Below are positions 1 through 10,074 of a stretch of DNA of 64,000 bases, piece by piece. The notes beneath the pieces are model-generated. The model made no database searches. It was not told the DNA's origin and worked only from the letters and a program-made list of their open reading frames with translations. Source of the DNA: Melaminivora jejuensis. GTDB lineage: Bacteria; Pseudomonadota; Gammaproteobacteria; Burkholderiales; Burkholderiaceae_C. Every line of letters begins with the position of its first letter. Within the stretch, counting starts at the first letter, position 1. A program made the position numbers and the translations under genes. Location: contig NZ_JACWIJ010000002.1 of NCBI RefSeq assembly GCF_017811175.1, forward strand, positions 992,001 through 1,056,000, in the 5' to 3' direction.

Positions 1-1082
1 TCATCAAGGAAGCGCTGGCGCGCGCCAAGGTGGCACCCGACCAAGTGGGCGAGGTCATCATGGGCCAGGTGCTGACGGCGGGCTGCGGCCAGAACCCGGC
101 GCGCCAGGCCATGATGGCTGCCGGAGTAGCCAAGGAGACACCGGCACTCACCATCAACGCCGTGTGCGGCTCGGGCCTCAAGGCCGTCATGCTGGCCGCC
201 CAGGCCGTGGCCACGGGCGACAGCGAGATCGTCGTCGCCGGCGGCCAGGAAAACATGAGCCTGTCGCCCCACGTCCTCAACGGCTCGCGCGACGGCCAGC
301 GCATGGGCGACTGGAAGCTTGCGGACACCATGATCGTCGATGGCCTGTGGGATGTGTACCACCAATACCACATGGGCATCACCGCCGAGAACGTCGCCAA
401 AGAGCACGGCATCACGCGCGAGATGCAGGACGCGCTGGCGCTGGCCAGCCAGCAAAAGGCCGCTGCTGCGCAGGACGCGGGCCGCTTCAAGGACGAGATC
501 GTCCCGGTGCAGATTCCGCAGAGAAAGGGCGAGCCGATCACCGTCGATCAGGATGAGTACCTGAACCGCAAGTCCAATGCCGACGCCCTGGCCGGCCTGC
601 GCCCGGCCTTCGACAAGGCCGGCACGGTGACGGCAGGCAATGCCTCGGGCATCAACGATGGCGCTGCCGCCGTGGTGGTCATGAGCGCTGCCAAGGCCCG
701 CGAACTGGGCCTGACGCCGCTGGCGCACATCCGCGCCTACGCCACCTCGGGCCTGGATCCGGCCACCATGGGCATGGGGCCGGTGCCGGCGTCGCGCAAG
801 GCGCTGGAGCGCGCCGGCTGGAAGGCCGAGGAGGTCGATCTGTTCGAGCTCAACGAGGCCTTCGCTGCCCAGGCCTGCGCCGTCAACAAGGAGCTGGGTA
901 TCGACCCGGCCCGGGTCAACGTCAACGGCGGGGCGATTGCCATCGGCCACCCCATTGGCGCCTCGGGCTGCCGCGTGCTGGTCACGCTCTTGCACGAGAT
1001 GCAGCGCCGCGACGCCAAAAAGGGCCTGGTAGCCCTGTGCATCGGCGGCGGCATGGGCGTGGCCCTGGCGGTGGAGCGCTGA
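1..1082 (+). CDS. phaA: Acetyl-CoA C-acetyltransferase (beta-ketothiolase), 5' truncated by window edge
   Basis: Cytoplasmic thiolase that condenses two acetyl-CoA into acetoacetyl-CoA, the first step of polyhydroxybutyrate synthesis. The open frame enters from the window edge (first full codon at base 3), so about 40 N-terminal residues are missing. Visible hallmarks are the nucleophilic cysteine in [12 protein letters not shown], the NEAFAAQ block, and the C-terminal [16 protein letters not shown] segment carrying the catalytic His and second Cys. Stop TGA is at 1080-1082. phaB follows 79 bp later on the same strand, the usual phaAB order, so the pathway assignment is firm. A catabolic thiolase (atoB/fadA type) is the only real alternative and is less likely beside phaB. 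Confidence 0.93.
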   Translation, partial: IKEALARAKVAPDQVGEVIMGQVLTAGCGQNPARQAMMAAGVAKETPALTINAVCGSGLKAVMLAAQAVATGDSEIVVAGGQENMSLSPHVLNGSRDGQRMGDWKLADTMIVDGLWDVYHQYHMGITAENVAKEHGITREMQDALALASQQKAAAAQDAGRFKDEIVPVQIPQRKGEPITVDQDEYLNRKSNADALAGLRPAFDKAGTVTAGNASGINDGAAAVVVMSAAKARELGLTPLAHIRAYATSGLDPATMGMGPVPASRKALERAGWKAEEVDLFELNEAFAAQACAVNKELGIDPARVNVNGGAIAIGHPIGASGCRVLVTLLHEMQRRDAKKGLVALCIGGGMGVALAVER

Positions 1083-1095
1083 ATCAGTATTTACC

Positions 1096-1135
1096 TGAGC
1101 AAGAATTGCTCACAACCCTGGTTAGAGTGACCAGG
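1096..1135. promoter_or_regulatory. Two inverted repeats in the phaA-phaB spacer
   Basis: The 79-bp spacer holds a perfect 7-bp-arm palindrome (TGAGCAA, 3-nt centre, TTGCTCA; 1096-1112). A second hairpin follows, with CCTGGT/ACCAGG arms and a 7-nt loop (1117-1135). They could be an operator, an mRNA processing element or a weak attenuator; the sequence does not decide. No T-run follows either, so a simple terminator is unlikely. Confidence 0.4.
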
Positions 1136-1161
1136 TTCATCAGCAAAAAAGGAGAAGGAAA

Positions 1162-1899
1162 ATGAGCCAGAAAGTAGCATACGTCACCGGCGGCATGGGA
1201 GGCATCGGCACCGCCATCTGCCAGCGCCTGCACAAGGAGGGCTTCAAGGTCATCGCCGGCTGCGGCCCCACGCGGGATTACCAGAAGTGGCTGGATGAGC
1301 AAAAGGCACTGGGCTACACGTTCTACGCTTCGGCGGGCAACGTGGGCGATTGGGACTCCACCGTGGCCGCGTTTGAAAAAGCCAAGGCCGAGCACGGCAG
1401 CATCGACGTGCTGGTCAACAACGCCGGCATCACGCGCGACCGCATGTTCATCAAGATGACGCGCGAGGACTGGGATGCGGTGATCGAAACCAACCTGAAC
1501 TCCATGTTCAACGTGACCAAGCAGGTCGTGGCCGACATGGTGGAAAAGGGCTGGGGCCGCATCATCAACATCTCCAGCGTGAACGGCGAGAAGGGCCAGG
1601 CCGGACAGACCAACTACTCGGCTGCCAAGGCCGGGATGCACGGCTTCACCATGGCGCTGGCGCAGGAGATGGCCACCAAGGGCGTCACCGTGAACACTGT
1701 GGCACCGGGCTACATCGGCACCGACATGGTGAAGGCCATCCGTCCGGACGTGCTGGAAAAAATCGTCGCCACCGTCCCGGTCAAGCGCCTGGGCGAGCCC
1801 AGCGAGATCGCCTCCATCATCGCCTGGCTGGCCAGCGATGAGGGCGGCTACACCACCGGCGCCGAGTTCTCGGTCAACGGCGGCCTGCACATGAATTGA
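1162..1899 (+). CDS. phaB: Acetoacetyl-CoA reductase (NADPH-dependent SDR)
   Basis: Reduces acetoacetyl-CoA to (R)-3-hydroxybutyryl-CoA, the monomer for PHB synthase. The 245 residues match the family length. The Rossmann motif TGGMGGIG spans residues 9-16, followed by LVNNAGITRD. The catalytic triad is S139, Y152 and K156 (in NYSAAKAG). The C-terminus SVNGGLHMN is typical of PhaB rather than FabG. The ATG at 1162 is supported by an AGGAGAAGG Shine-Dalgarno tract just upstream. It lies downstream of phaA and ends in a rho-independent terminator. The PHB synthase gene phaC is not in the window. Confidence 0.95.
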   Translation: MSQKVAYVTGGMGGIGTAICQRLHKEGFKVIAGCGPTRDYQKWLDEQKALGYTFYASAGNVGDWDSTVAAFEKAKAEHGSIDVLVNNAGITRDRMFIKMTREDWDAVIETNLNSMFNVTKQVVADMVEKGWGRIINISSVNGEKGQAGQTNYSAAKAGMHGFTMALAQEMATKGVTVNTVAPGYIGTDMVKAIRPDVLEKIVATVPVKRLGEPSEIASIIAWLASDEGGYTTGAEFSVNGGLHMN

Positions 1900-1918
1900 A
1901 GCCGGCCTTGTACGCAAC

Positions 1919-1944
1919 AAAAAACCCGCGAAAGCGGGTTTTTT
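1919..1944 (+). terminator. Rho-independent terminator after phaB
   Basis: CCCGC-gaaa-GCGGG stem-loop flanked by an A-run upstream and six Ts downstream, 20 bp after the phaB stop codon. The A/T flanks make it potentially bidirectional. Confidence 0.9.
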
Positions 1945-2031
1945 GATGGGGCGGCTTGGCGGGAAAAAGGAGCGCCGGCTGTCGGCTCTGGTTCGGGCGG
2001 GCAGGGCGCTGGCGGCCCGCGCCGGCGGCGC

Positions 2032-2103
2032 TCACACGCGGGCCGGTGCGCGTTTGCGGTCGCGTTCGTCTTCGGGCCAGGCGGACAGGATGGTGGTGCT
2101 CAT
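2032..2103 (-). CDS. Possible 23-residue small protein
   Basis: A short frame encoding a highly charged peptide (ending WPEDERDRKRAPARV) starts at ATG 2103 and stops at TGA 2032. Its support is a strong AGGAG Shine-Dalgarno 7 nt upstream of the ATG. The surrounding 300 bp between phaB and the ABC-F gene has no other coding candidate. Function is unknown and no family is recognised. The coding potential of so short a frame in GC-rich DNA is uncertain. A leader peptide for the gene downstream on the minus strand is excluded, because phaB there runs the opposite way. Confidence 0.4.
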   Translation of the reverse strand: MSTTILSAWPEDERDRKRAPARV

Positions 2104-2211
2104 GTGGGATCTCCTAAGATGACAGGAACAACGCACCCGGGTTGAACCGCGTTGACACAGCGGGAAAAATAATTTCCATCCCCTGCAACGCTTTGCTAAT
2201 TTTCAAAATTG

Positions 2212-2230
2212 ATAGCTGTCAGCGCTTGCC
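2212..2230 (+). repeat. Dispersed Comamonadaceae-type intergenic repeat, copy 1
   Basis: The 19-bp core (atagctgtcagcgcttgcc) is repeated exactly, in reverse orientation, at 56864-56882. A degenerate version occurs near 6246-6264. I recall similar TAGCTGnnAGCGCTT repeats as frequent in Acidovorax-like genomes; that is recollection, not a search result. The core contains the AGCGCT palindrome. Confidence 0.6.
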
Positions 2231-2252
2231 AGTATTGGGCTGCAGCGGTATT

Positions 2253-4226
<1,974 letters not shown>

Positions 4227-4355
4227 GTTTCAATCCGCGCCCCTTCGGGACGAACTGGGGACAGGGGGGCTGTTCCGAACAAATGCAGTCCCCCTGGCGA
4301 GGGGGGAGCGAAGCTGCAGCCAGCTCTTGCCGTCAGCTTTCGATGAAGCACAAGA

Positions 4356-5471
4356 TTATCTGCCGGGATGCGTATCCAGATTTTTCTGAGCTGATGTTGA
4401 TGAGAGAGGGAATTTTGACTTTGTCAAGTGTTTGCCAAAATTAATAGCCGGCTTTTCCAGGAAAATATAACTAATAACAGATAGAGTCAATGTCAATAAT
4501 ATACTAACTGCGACGCCGAGATATCCGGAGATCTGCCAAATATTTTTCACCATGAGTAATACTGGGAAGTGGCACAAATAAATTGAATATGACACTTCGG
4601 AAATAATAAATACCCCTTTACTGCGGAATGCAGGGCTATTTATTCCTGCCAGCATCAACAGGCCAAGTCCTATTCCGGTAATGAATATTGGATTATAAAT
4701 GAAATAATATTTTCTCAATATGAATAACAAGACAGCAAGCATCATCAGGAGAAATGGATTTACCTTCCTCAGCCTATCTTTGTGGAAAAATATCCACGCT
4801 CCAAAGGCGAAAAAACAAATTTGTGAAAAGAAATGATTCGCCAGAAAAAGATATGAAAATCCCGGATTGACATCTGTCACCCCTGGATAAAATCCATCAA
4901 AGACATGCTGGTTGGCCGCATAAGCCCAAGCGGAAGAAAACAATGTGATCCCCATTACGGTGGCTGTGCTCAATGAACGACGCCACAGTAATAAAGGTGC
5001 GCTTGCATACCATAATACCTCTACAGTCAGAGTCCAAGTAACATGCAATGTATCATAATGAAGCAACGCTTTTGGGAACAAATGTTGCATCAGCAATATA
5101 TTTGCCAAAAACTCCCATGGAGCCTGAGAAATATTGTCCCAGGAAATCACTCCATTAAATAATCCAATGCCTAAAAAAAACAACAGGTAGGCGGGTATTA
5201 TGCGGAAAATTCTGTGGATTGCATAATCTGTCAGCGGGTGTCTGGTACAGCTGGCACTTATGAGGTAACCACTTATGAGGAAAAACAACTGTGGGCCGAA
5301 TTGCCCGCCGTATTCCCCAAAGAAAGGAAAATCACCTCCAAAGGTCGATTGCGCATGATGAATGAATACGGAAATTACAGCGATGGCGCGTAATAGGTCA
5401 ATGTTGTTCTGGCGCTGATTGTCAAATAATCCACGCCAATATTCATCGAAATTATTTTTTATGCCTGGCAT
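4356..5471 (-). CDS. Acyltransferase family 3 membrane protein (OafA/YrhL-like)
   Basis: Integral inner-membrane O-acyltransferase, probably modifying a surface glycan such as O-antigen or exopolysaccharide. The 371 residues contain about ten hydrophobic segments. The family motifs are present: the conserved histidines in FIHHAQSTFGGDF near residue 37 and the basic IHRIFRIIPAY segment. Base composition is strikingly AT-rich compared with the GC-rich flanks, and codon use differs, indicating recent acquisition as a single-gene insert between prmB and yheS. No glycan cluster neighbours it, so the substrate cannot be predicted. Start ATG 5471 gives a normal N-terminal cytoplasmic tail before the first membrane span. 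Confidence 0.85.
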   Translation of the reverse strand: MPGIKNNFDEYWRGLFDNQRQNNIDLLRAIAVISVFIHHAQSTFGGDFPFFGEYGGQFGPQLFFLISGYLISASCTRHPLTDYAIHRIFRIIPAYLLFFLGIGLFNGVISWDNISQAPWEFLANILLMQHLFPKALLHYDTLHVTWTLTVEVLWYASAPLLLWRRSLSTATVMGITLFSSAWAYAANQHVFDGFYPGVTDVNPGFSYLFLANHFFSQICFFAFGAWIFFHKDRLRKVNPFLLMMLAVLLFILRKYYFIYNPIFITGIGLGLLMLAGINSPAFRSKGVFIISEVSYSIYLCHFPVLLMVKNIWQISGYLGVAVSILLTLTLSVISYIFLEKPAINFGKHLTKSKFPLSSTSAQKNLDTHPGR

Positions 5472-5562
5472 GAAGCGGATTAGACTCCGATAATATTTTT
5501 GGTCGATTTATGATTTTTAAGGGCAATGTTATTTTGCTGCATTCTAGGATAATGAAATTGCT

Positions 5563-6480
5563 TCAGGAGCCCATCCATGCTTTCAGAGAGCACGCAGTCA
5601 CCAGCAACACCTGTTCATCGCCTGCGCTGGTTTCCAGCCAGAACACCGGAAATTCAGGAAAAGCTGCCTCGAAAAACGGTTTTTCGTTGCCGATTTCCAG
5701 CACCAGCACCCCATCTTCAGCCAATTGTTCCGGCAGGGCTTGCAGCAGCTGGCGGATGAAATCCATGCCGTCGATGCCGCCGGCCAGGGCCAGCTCGGGC
5801 TCGGCGCGATACTCGGGCGGCAGGGCGGCCATGCTGGCAGCGTTCACATAGGGCGGGTTGCACAGCACCAGATCCCAAACGCCAGGCGCCGCTGCCAGGC
5901 CGTCGCCCTGCACCAGGGCAATACGCTCGCCCAGACCGTGGCGCTCCACATTGATGCGCGCCACCTCCAGCGCATCGGCGGACAGGTCGGCACCTGTCAC
6001 CTGCACCTCGGGCCAGGCCAGCGCGGCCAGCACGGCCAGGCTGCCGTTGCCGGTACACAAATCCAGCACGCGGTGGGTGCGATCGCTCAGCCAGGGGTCG
6101 ATGCTGCCATCTGCGATCAGCTCGGCAATCAGGCTGCGCGGCACGATGGTGCGTTCATCCACATGGAACGGCACGCCCTGCAGCCAGGCCTCGTGCGTGA
6201 GGTAGGCGGCTGGTTTGCGGGTGGTGATGCGTTCTTCAAAAACAGTAGCTGCCCGCGCTTGCTCAGCAAGGCTTACAGGCCGATTCGATACTGAATCCTC
6301 GGCCTGTTCAGCCAGATTGCTGTCCAGCGGCAGGCCCAGGCTCCACAGCACCAGCCAGGCGGCTTCATCGCGGGCGTTGGTCGTGCCGTGGCCAAAGGAC
6401 ACGCCGGCCTGCAGAAGATATTGCTCGCCGTCCCGGATCAACTCGCCCAGCGTGCTGCCGGTGATGTGCCGCTGCGTCAT
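5563..6480 (-). CDS. prmB: 50S ribosomal protein uL3 glutamine N5-methyltransferase
   Basis: SAM-dependent methyltransferase that modifies a glutamine of ribosomal protein L3. The start chosen is ATG 6480 (MTQRHITG); its A overlaps the pilU stop (ATGA), indicating translational coupling. Upstream in-frame residues read as low-complexity and belong to the pilU coding region. Motifs: the PrmB-specific TIVPRSLIAELI, SAM-binding VLDLCTGNGSLAVLAA, and the catalytic NPPY in LCNPPYVNAAS. The length (305 residues) fits the family. PrmC (release-factor methylase) is the close alternative, but the VPRSLIAELI block favours PrmB. A degenerate copy of the dispersed TAGCTG repeat lies inside the coding sequence near 6250. 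Confidence 0.9.
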   Translation of the reverse strand: MTQRHITGSTLGELIRDGEQYLLQAGVSFGHGTTNARDEAAWLVLWSLGLPLDSNLAEQAEDSVSNRPVSLAEQARAATVFEERITTRKPAAYLTHEAWLQGVPFHVDERTIVPRSLIAELIADGSIDPWLSDRTHRVLDLCTGNGSLAVLAALAWPEVQVTGADLSADALEVARINVERHGLGERIALVQGDGLAAAPGVWDLVLCNPPYVNAASMAALPPEYRAEPELALAGGIDGMDFIRQLLQALPEQLAEDGVLVLEIGNEKPFFEAAFPEFPVFWLETSAGDEQVLLVTACSLKAWMGS

Positions 6481-7649
6481 TGGGAGTGGACATCCAGGAC
6501 GATCTCGGTGAAGGACGGAGCGTCGTCGTCCGCCGAACGGCCCGCCTGGCTGGCGGCCTGCGCCTCCCGGGAGGCGGCCGCGAAATCGTTTTGCAGCCGC
6601 CACATCAGGTTGGTCGGGGAGTCGGCATAGGCCAGGCCTTCTTTGCGCTCGATGCGGCCTGCCAGGATCAGCTCTGCCAGCGACTCCTCAAAGGTCTTGG
6701 AGCCTTCGGCCATGGATTTTTCCAAGGCGTCGCGCACGCCGGAGAAGTCCCCTTGCTCGATCAACTCGGCCACCAGCTTGGTGTTGAGCATGATCTCCAC
6801 CGCTGCCACGCGCCCGCCGCCGGATGTGCGCACCAGGCGCTGCGAGATGATGGCGCGCAGCGCCGAGGCCAGATCGCTGAGCATGGTCTCGCGCACTTCC
6901 ACCGGATAGAACGACAGGATGCGGTTGAGCGCGTGGTAGCTGTTGTTGCCGTGCAGGGTGGCCAGGCACAGGTGGCCCGACTGGGCATAGGCAATGGCCG
7001 CCGACATGGTTTCGCGGTCGCGGATCTCGCCGATCAGAATCACATCCGGCGCCTGGCGTAGGGCGTTCTTCAGCGCCGTCTGCAGCGAGCGCGTGTCGCT
7101 GCCGATTTCGCGCTGGTTGACGATGGATTTCTTGTTCTTGAACTGGTATTCGATCGGATCCTCGACGGTGAGGATGTGGCCGGCAGTCGTCTGGTTGCGC
7201 TCGTCGAGCATGGCGGCCAGCGTGGTGCTCTTGCCCGAGCCGGTGGCGCCGACGATCAGGATCAGGCCGCGCTTGTGCAAGGCCAGCTCGCCCAGCAGCG
7301 GCGGCAGCCCCAGCGAGGACAGGGCCGGAATGTGCTGGGCAATGAAGCGGATGACCACCGCCACGGTGCCGCGCTGGCGCATGGCGCTGACTCGAAAGCG
7401 CCCCACGCCGGCAATGGGCACACCCATGTTCAGCTCACCCGTCTCCTGCAGCTCCTCGATGCGCTCGGGCGGGACGATCTCGGACAGCAGGTTCAGCGGC
7501 GCATCGACCGGCAGCTCCTGGTTGTTGATCGGGATGCATTCGCCATTGATCTTGATCAGGGCCGGGGCCTTGGCCGACAGGTAAACGTCCGAGGCGTTCT
7601 TGTCCGCCATCAGGCGCAGGATCCGCTCCATGGTTCCCATAGTGCTCAT
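6477..7649 (-). CDS. pilU: Type IV pilus retraction ATPase PilU
   Basis: PilT-like hexameric ATPase accessory to pilus retraction in twitching motility. Walker A is GATGSGKSTT and the Asp box is LTVEDPIEYQ. The Walker B/AIRAEP-equivalent is DVILIGEIRDRETM, and the His box ATLHGNNSYHALNRI is present. The start was chosen at ATG 7649 (MSTMGTMERIL). Further ATGs at 7640 and 7631 would also preserve the family N-terminus, and the longer frame to 7820 looks non-coding. It is coupled to prmB downstream by an ATGA overlap. pilT, often next to pilU, is not adjacent; a divergent chemoreceptor gene is. The C-terminal tail after residue ~350 is longer and more charged than in PilT. Confidence 0.92.
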   Translation of the reverse strand: MSTMGTMERILRLMADKNASDVYLSAKAPALIKINGECIPINNQELPVDAPLNLLSEIVPPERIEELQETGELNMGVPIAGVGRFRVSAMRQRGTVAVVIRFIAQHIPALSSLGLPPLLGELALHKRGLILIVGATGSGKSTTLAAMLDERNQTTAGHILTVEDPIEYQFKNKKSIVNQREIGSDTRSLQTALKNALRQAPDVILIGEIRDRETMSAAIAYAQSGHLCLATLHGNNSYHALNRILSFYPVEVRETMLSDLASALRAIISQRLVRTSGGGRVAAVEIMLNTKLVAELIEQGDFSGVRDALEKSMAEGSKTFEESLAELILAGRIERKEGLAYADSPTNLMWRLQNDFAAASREAQAASQAGRSADDDAPSFTEIVLDVHSQ

Positions 7650-7917
7650 GGTCGATGTCTTGTCTGGTGAAGTGGATGGGCGATGCAAGCGGGCGGGGAG
7701 GCGCGCGCCAGGCATGTGGGAAGGCGCGATTATCGAGCAGCGCTGCCCCGGTGGCGGCTGCCGGCAGGTCTGCCGCTGCGGCAGGCACACGGATGGGGCA
7801 GGCGGGCAGAAATGTTGCATTCATGCGCGGCCCGATTTGGCAACTGGTTGCAACAGATATCATGACTTGACGCCGGCTGGCGGCGTTGGCAAGCACACAT
7901 GATGAGGCAAGGGAGCG
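7650..7917. promoter_or_regulatory. Divergent intergenic region between pilU and the chemoreceptor
   Basis: This 268-bp spacer must hold the promoters of both divergent transcripts. I see no convincing sigma-70 or sigma-54 box, no operator-like palindrome and no RNA gene. A purine-rich AAGGGAG lies directly before the chemoreceptor ATG at 7918. Confidence 0.5.
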
Positions 7918-9426
7918 ATGCGCAATTCAATATTCCTGCGTCCGGGGTTGTGGCTGTTGCAGCGGCTCGGGCTAGGGGGGCGAATGGCCCTGCTGGCCGG
8001 GCTGGCGGTGCTGTCCCTGGTGCTTCTGGCTGCAACTGCTGAATTCTTGCCGCAGGCTCTGTGGCCTCTGTGCCTGTGCCTGGTGTTGCTCGTCGGCTAC
8101 CTGGCGGCTGCCCTGCACGCCGGCATGGCCGGGCCGCTCAACCGCTTGCGCCAAGCCATGGAGCAGGCGGCGCAGGGCGATCTATGTGCGCGTGCCAGCC
8201 TGGACGGCAGCGACGAGCTGGCGCGGCTGGGCAATCGGCTCGATCGGCTGGTGCTGCATCTGTCCAGCGCCGTAGCCGATATCCGCAGCAATGCGGCACT
8301 GGTCGATCACGCCGGCGCCAGCCTGGCCCGCGACAGCGCAGCGCTGTCCGCGAGAACCGAGCAGCAAGCCAGCAGCGTCGAGCAGACTGCCGCCAGCGTG
8401 GAGCAGCTGACGGCGGCCATCGACAATACCATCGAGGCGGCCCGGGAGGCGGCGCAGGAGGGCGAGCGGGTGCGCTTGCGCGCCGAAGAGGGCAGCCAGG
8501 CCATGACGCACGCCATCTCCTCGGTGCAATCCATCCAGGATGGCGCCCGGCGCATGAGCGAAATCATCGGGGTGATCGACTCGATCGCCTTCCAGACCAA
8601 TATCCTGGCGCTCAACGCTGCCGTGGAGGCGGCGCGCGCCGGCGAGCAGGGCCGGGGTTTTGCGGTGGTGGCCAGCGAAGTGCGCACCCTGGCGGGCCGC
8701 TCGGCCGAGGCGGCGCGCGAGATCCGCACCCTGATCCAGACCTCGGTGCAGCAAGTCCAGGACAGTGGCACCCTGATCCGCAATGCTGGCGATGGCATGG
8801 CTGCGGCGCAGCAGGGTATCCGCACGGTGGCTGGCCACGTGGCCAGCATCTCCCACTCGGTGGTCGAGCAGGGCACGGGCCTGCGCGAGATCAATGCCGC
8901 TGTCCAGCAACTCGATCAGCTCACCCAGCACAACGCCAGCATGGTGGGCGATACGCTGCAGCAGGCGCGCGCCCTGCAGGGCCGCGCCCATACCCTGGCG
9001 CGTGCGGTACAGGTGTTTCGCCTGCAGCAGGGCACAGCGGAGGAGGCCCTGGCACTGGTACAGCGCGCCGCAGCCGTGGCCCAGGGCCGCAGCCGCGAGG
9101 GTTTCCTGCGCACCATCACCGACCCTGCCCAGCCATTTCACGACCGGGACATGTACGTGTTTGCCCTTGATGCGCAGGGAGCCTATCTTGCCTTTGCCGG
9201 CAATCCGGCCAAGGTCGGCTCGCGCGTGCAGGACATTCCGGGAGTCGATGGCCAGGCGCTGCTGCAGGCCATCATTGCCCAGGCCGAGCGCAGCCCGGGC
9301 TGGGTGGAGTACGACATCGTGCATCCGACCAGCGGAGCCGTGCAAACCAAGATGTCGTTTGTGCAGCGGGTGGCGGATGTCTATCTGGGCTGCGGCGTCT
9401 ACAAGAGCCTGACGGCAGTGTCCTGA
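7918..9426 (+). CDS. Methyl-accepting chemotaxis protein with C-terminal Cache-like sensor
   Basis: Chemoreceptor that couples a sensory signal to CheA. The 502 residues show two closely spaced hydrophobic segments (about 20-65), a HAMP-like region ([18 protein letters not shown]), then the signalling hairpin with the invariant tip [32 protein letters not shown]. Unusually, about 110 residues follow the signalling domain ([23 protein letters not shown] to [10 protein letters not shown]). They resemble a single-Cache type 2 domain, placed in the cytoplasm by this topology. No methylation pentapeptide is seen at the C-terminus. Such signalling-then-Cache proteins occur in Comamonadaceae; the ligand is unknown. 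Start ATG 7918 follows an AAGGGAG site. Confidence 0.85.
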   Translation: MRNSIFLRPGLWLLQRLGLGGRMALLAGLAVLSLVLLAATAEFLPQALWPLCLCLVLLVGYLAAALHAGMAGPLNRLRQAMEQAAQGDLCARASLDGSDELARLGNRLDRLVLHLSSAVADIRSNAALVDHAGASLARDSAALSARTEQQASSVEQTAASVEQLTAAIDNTIEAAREAAQEGERVRLRAEEGSQAMTHAISSVQSIQDGARRMSEIIGVIDSIAFQTNILALNAAVEAARAGEQGRGFAVVASEVRTLAGRSAEAAREIRTLIQTSVQQVQDSGTLIRNAGDGMAAAQQGIRTVAGHVASISHSVVEQGTGLREINAAVQQLDQLTQHNASMVGDTLQQARALQGRAHTLARAVQVFRLQQGTAEEALALVQRAAAVAQGRSREGFLRTITDPAQPFHDRDMYVFALDAQGAYLAFAGNPAKVGSRVQDIPGVDGQALLQAIIAQAERSPGWVEYDIVHPTSGAVQTKMSFVQRVADVYLGCGVYKSLTAVS

Positions 9427-9440
9427 GGGCCAGGCAATTT

Positions 9441-10072
9441 TCAGGCGTTGCTGCGGCGCGCGCGCGCGCGCGCCAGGGCGGCGGCCACGGTTGCCTGCCT
9501 GTCCGGGACGGGTGGCGGCGCCTGCTCGGGGCGGCGGGGGAGGTTGCAAGCCGCTGCTGGCGGGCGCGGTGGCGTTGGCGGGCGTGCTCGGCCTGGGTCT
9601 GCGACCAGGCAGCCCAGCCAGTCAGGCTGCCGCTGGCGTTTTCCATGCGGATGCAATCCACCGGACAGGCGGGGAGGCACAGCTCGCAGCCGGTGCAGTG
9701 CTCGGGCAGCACCACGTGCATACGCTTGTTCAGGCCGATGATGGCGTCCACCGGGCAGGCTGCCAGGCACAGAGTGCAGCCGATGCACCAGTCCTCGTCG
9801 ATCACGGCGACGCCACGCGGCAGCTCCTGGCCATATTGCGGATCGACCTCGCAGGCTGCCACAGCAAGCGCCGCGATGGCCGCCAGCCGGGCCACCCCTT
9901 CGGCGCCTCCGGGCGGACAGCGGTCGATGGCGGCGGTGCCTTGGGCCACCGCCTGGGCATAGGAATGGCAGTCGGGATAGCCGCAGCGCGTGCATTGGGT
10001 CTGCGGCAGGGCGGCGTCGATGCGCGCCGCCAGCGCAGACAGATCAGAGCCGCGTGCGCAACCCGGCACCAT
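9441..10072 (-). CDS. rsxB: RnfB/RsxB-like ferredoxin, apparent -1 frameshift near the C-terminus
   Basis: Iron-sulphur electron-transfer protein of the RnfB/RsxB type. The N-terminal 4Fe-4S cluster (4S domain) motif is CTRCGYPDCHSYAQ with a distal Cys in DRCPPGG. Two CxxCxxCxxxCP ferredoxin motifs follow (CIGCTLCLAACPVD and CTGCELCLPACPVD). The original frame runs past the expected end to 9272, into the convergent chemoreceptor gene. The family's C-terminal sequence (RQATVAAALARARARR) is in another frame and ends at TGA 9441. Adding one C in the C-run near 9536-9540 joins the two, so a one-base deletion is likely. ATG 10072 lies 2 nt after the phaZ stop. No other rnf/rsx genes are adjacent. 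Confidence 0.8.
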
Positions 10073-10074
10073 GG

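Noticed and set aside
7650..7917. Longer PilU N-terminus starting at 7820
   Set aside because: The extra 57 codons are Pro/Arg/Ser-rich without family similarity, and PilU proteins begin near MERIL.
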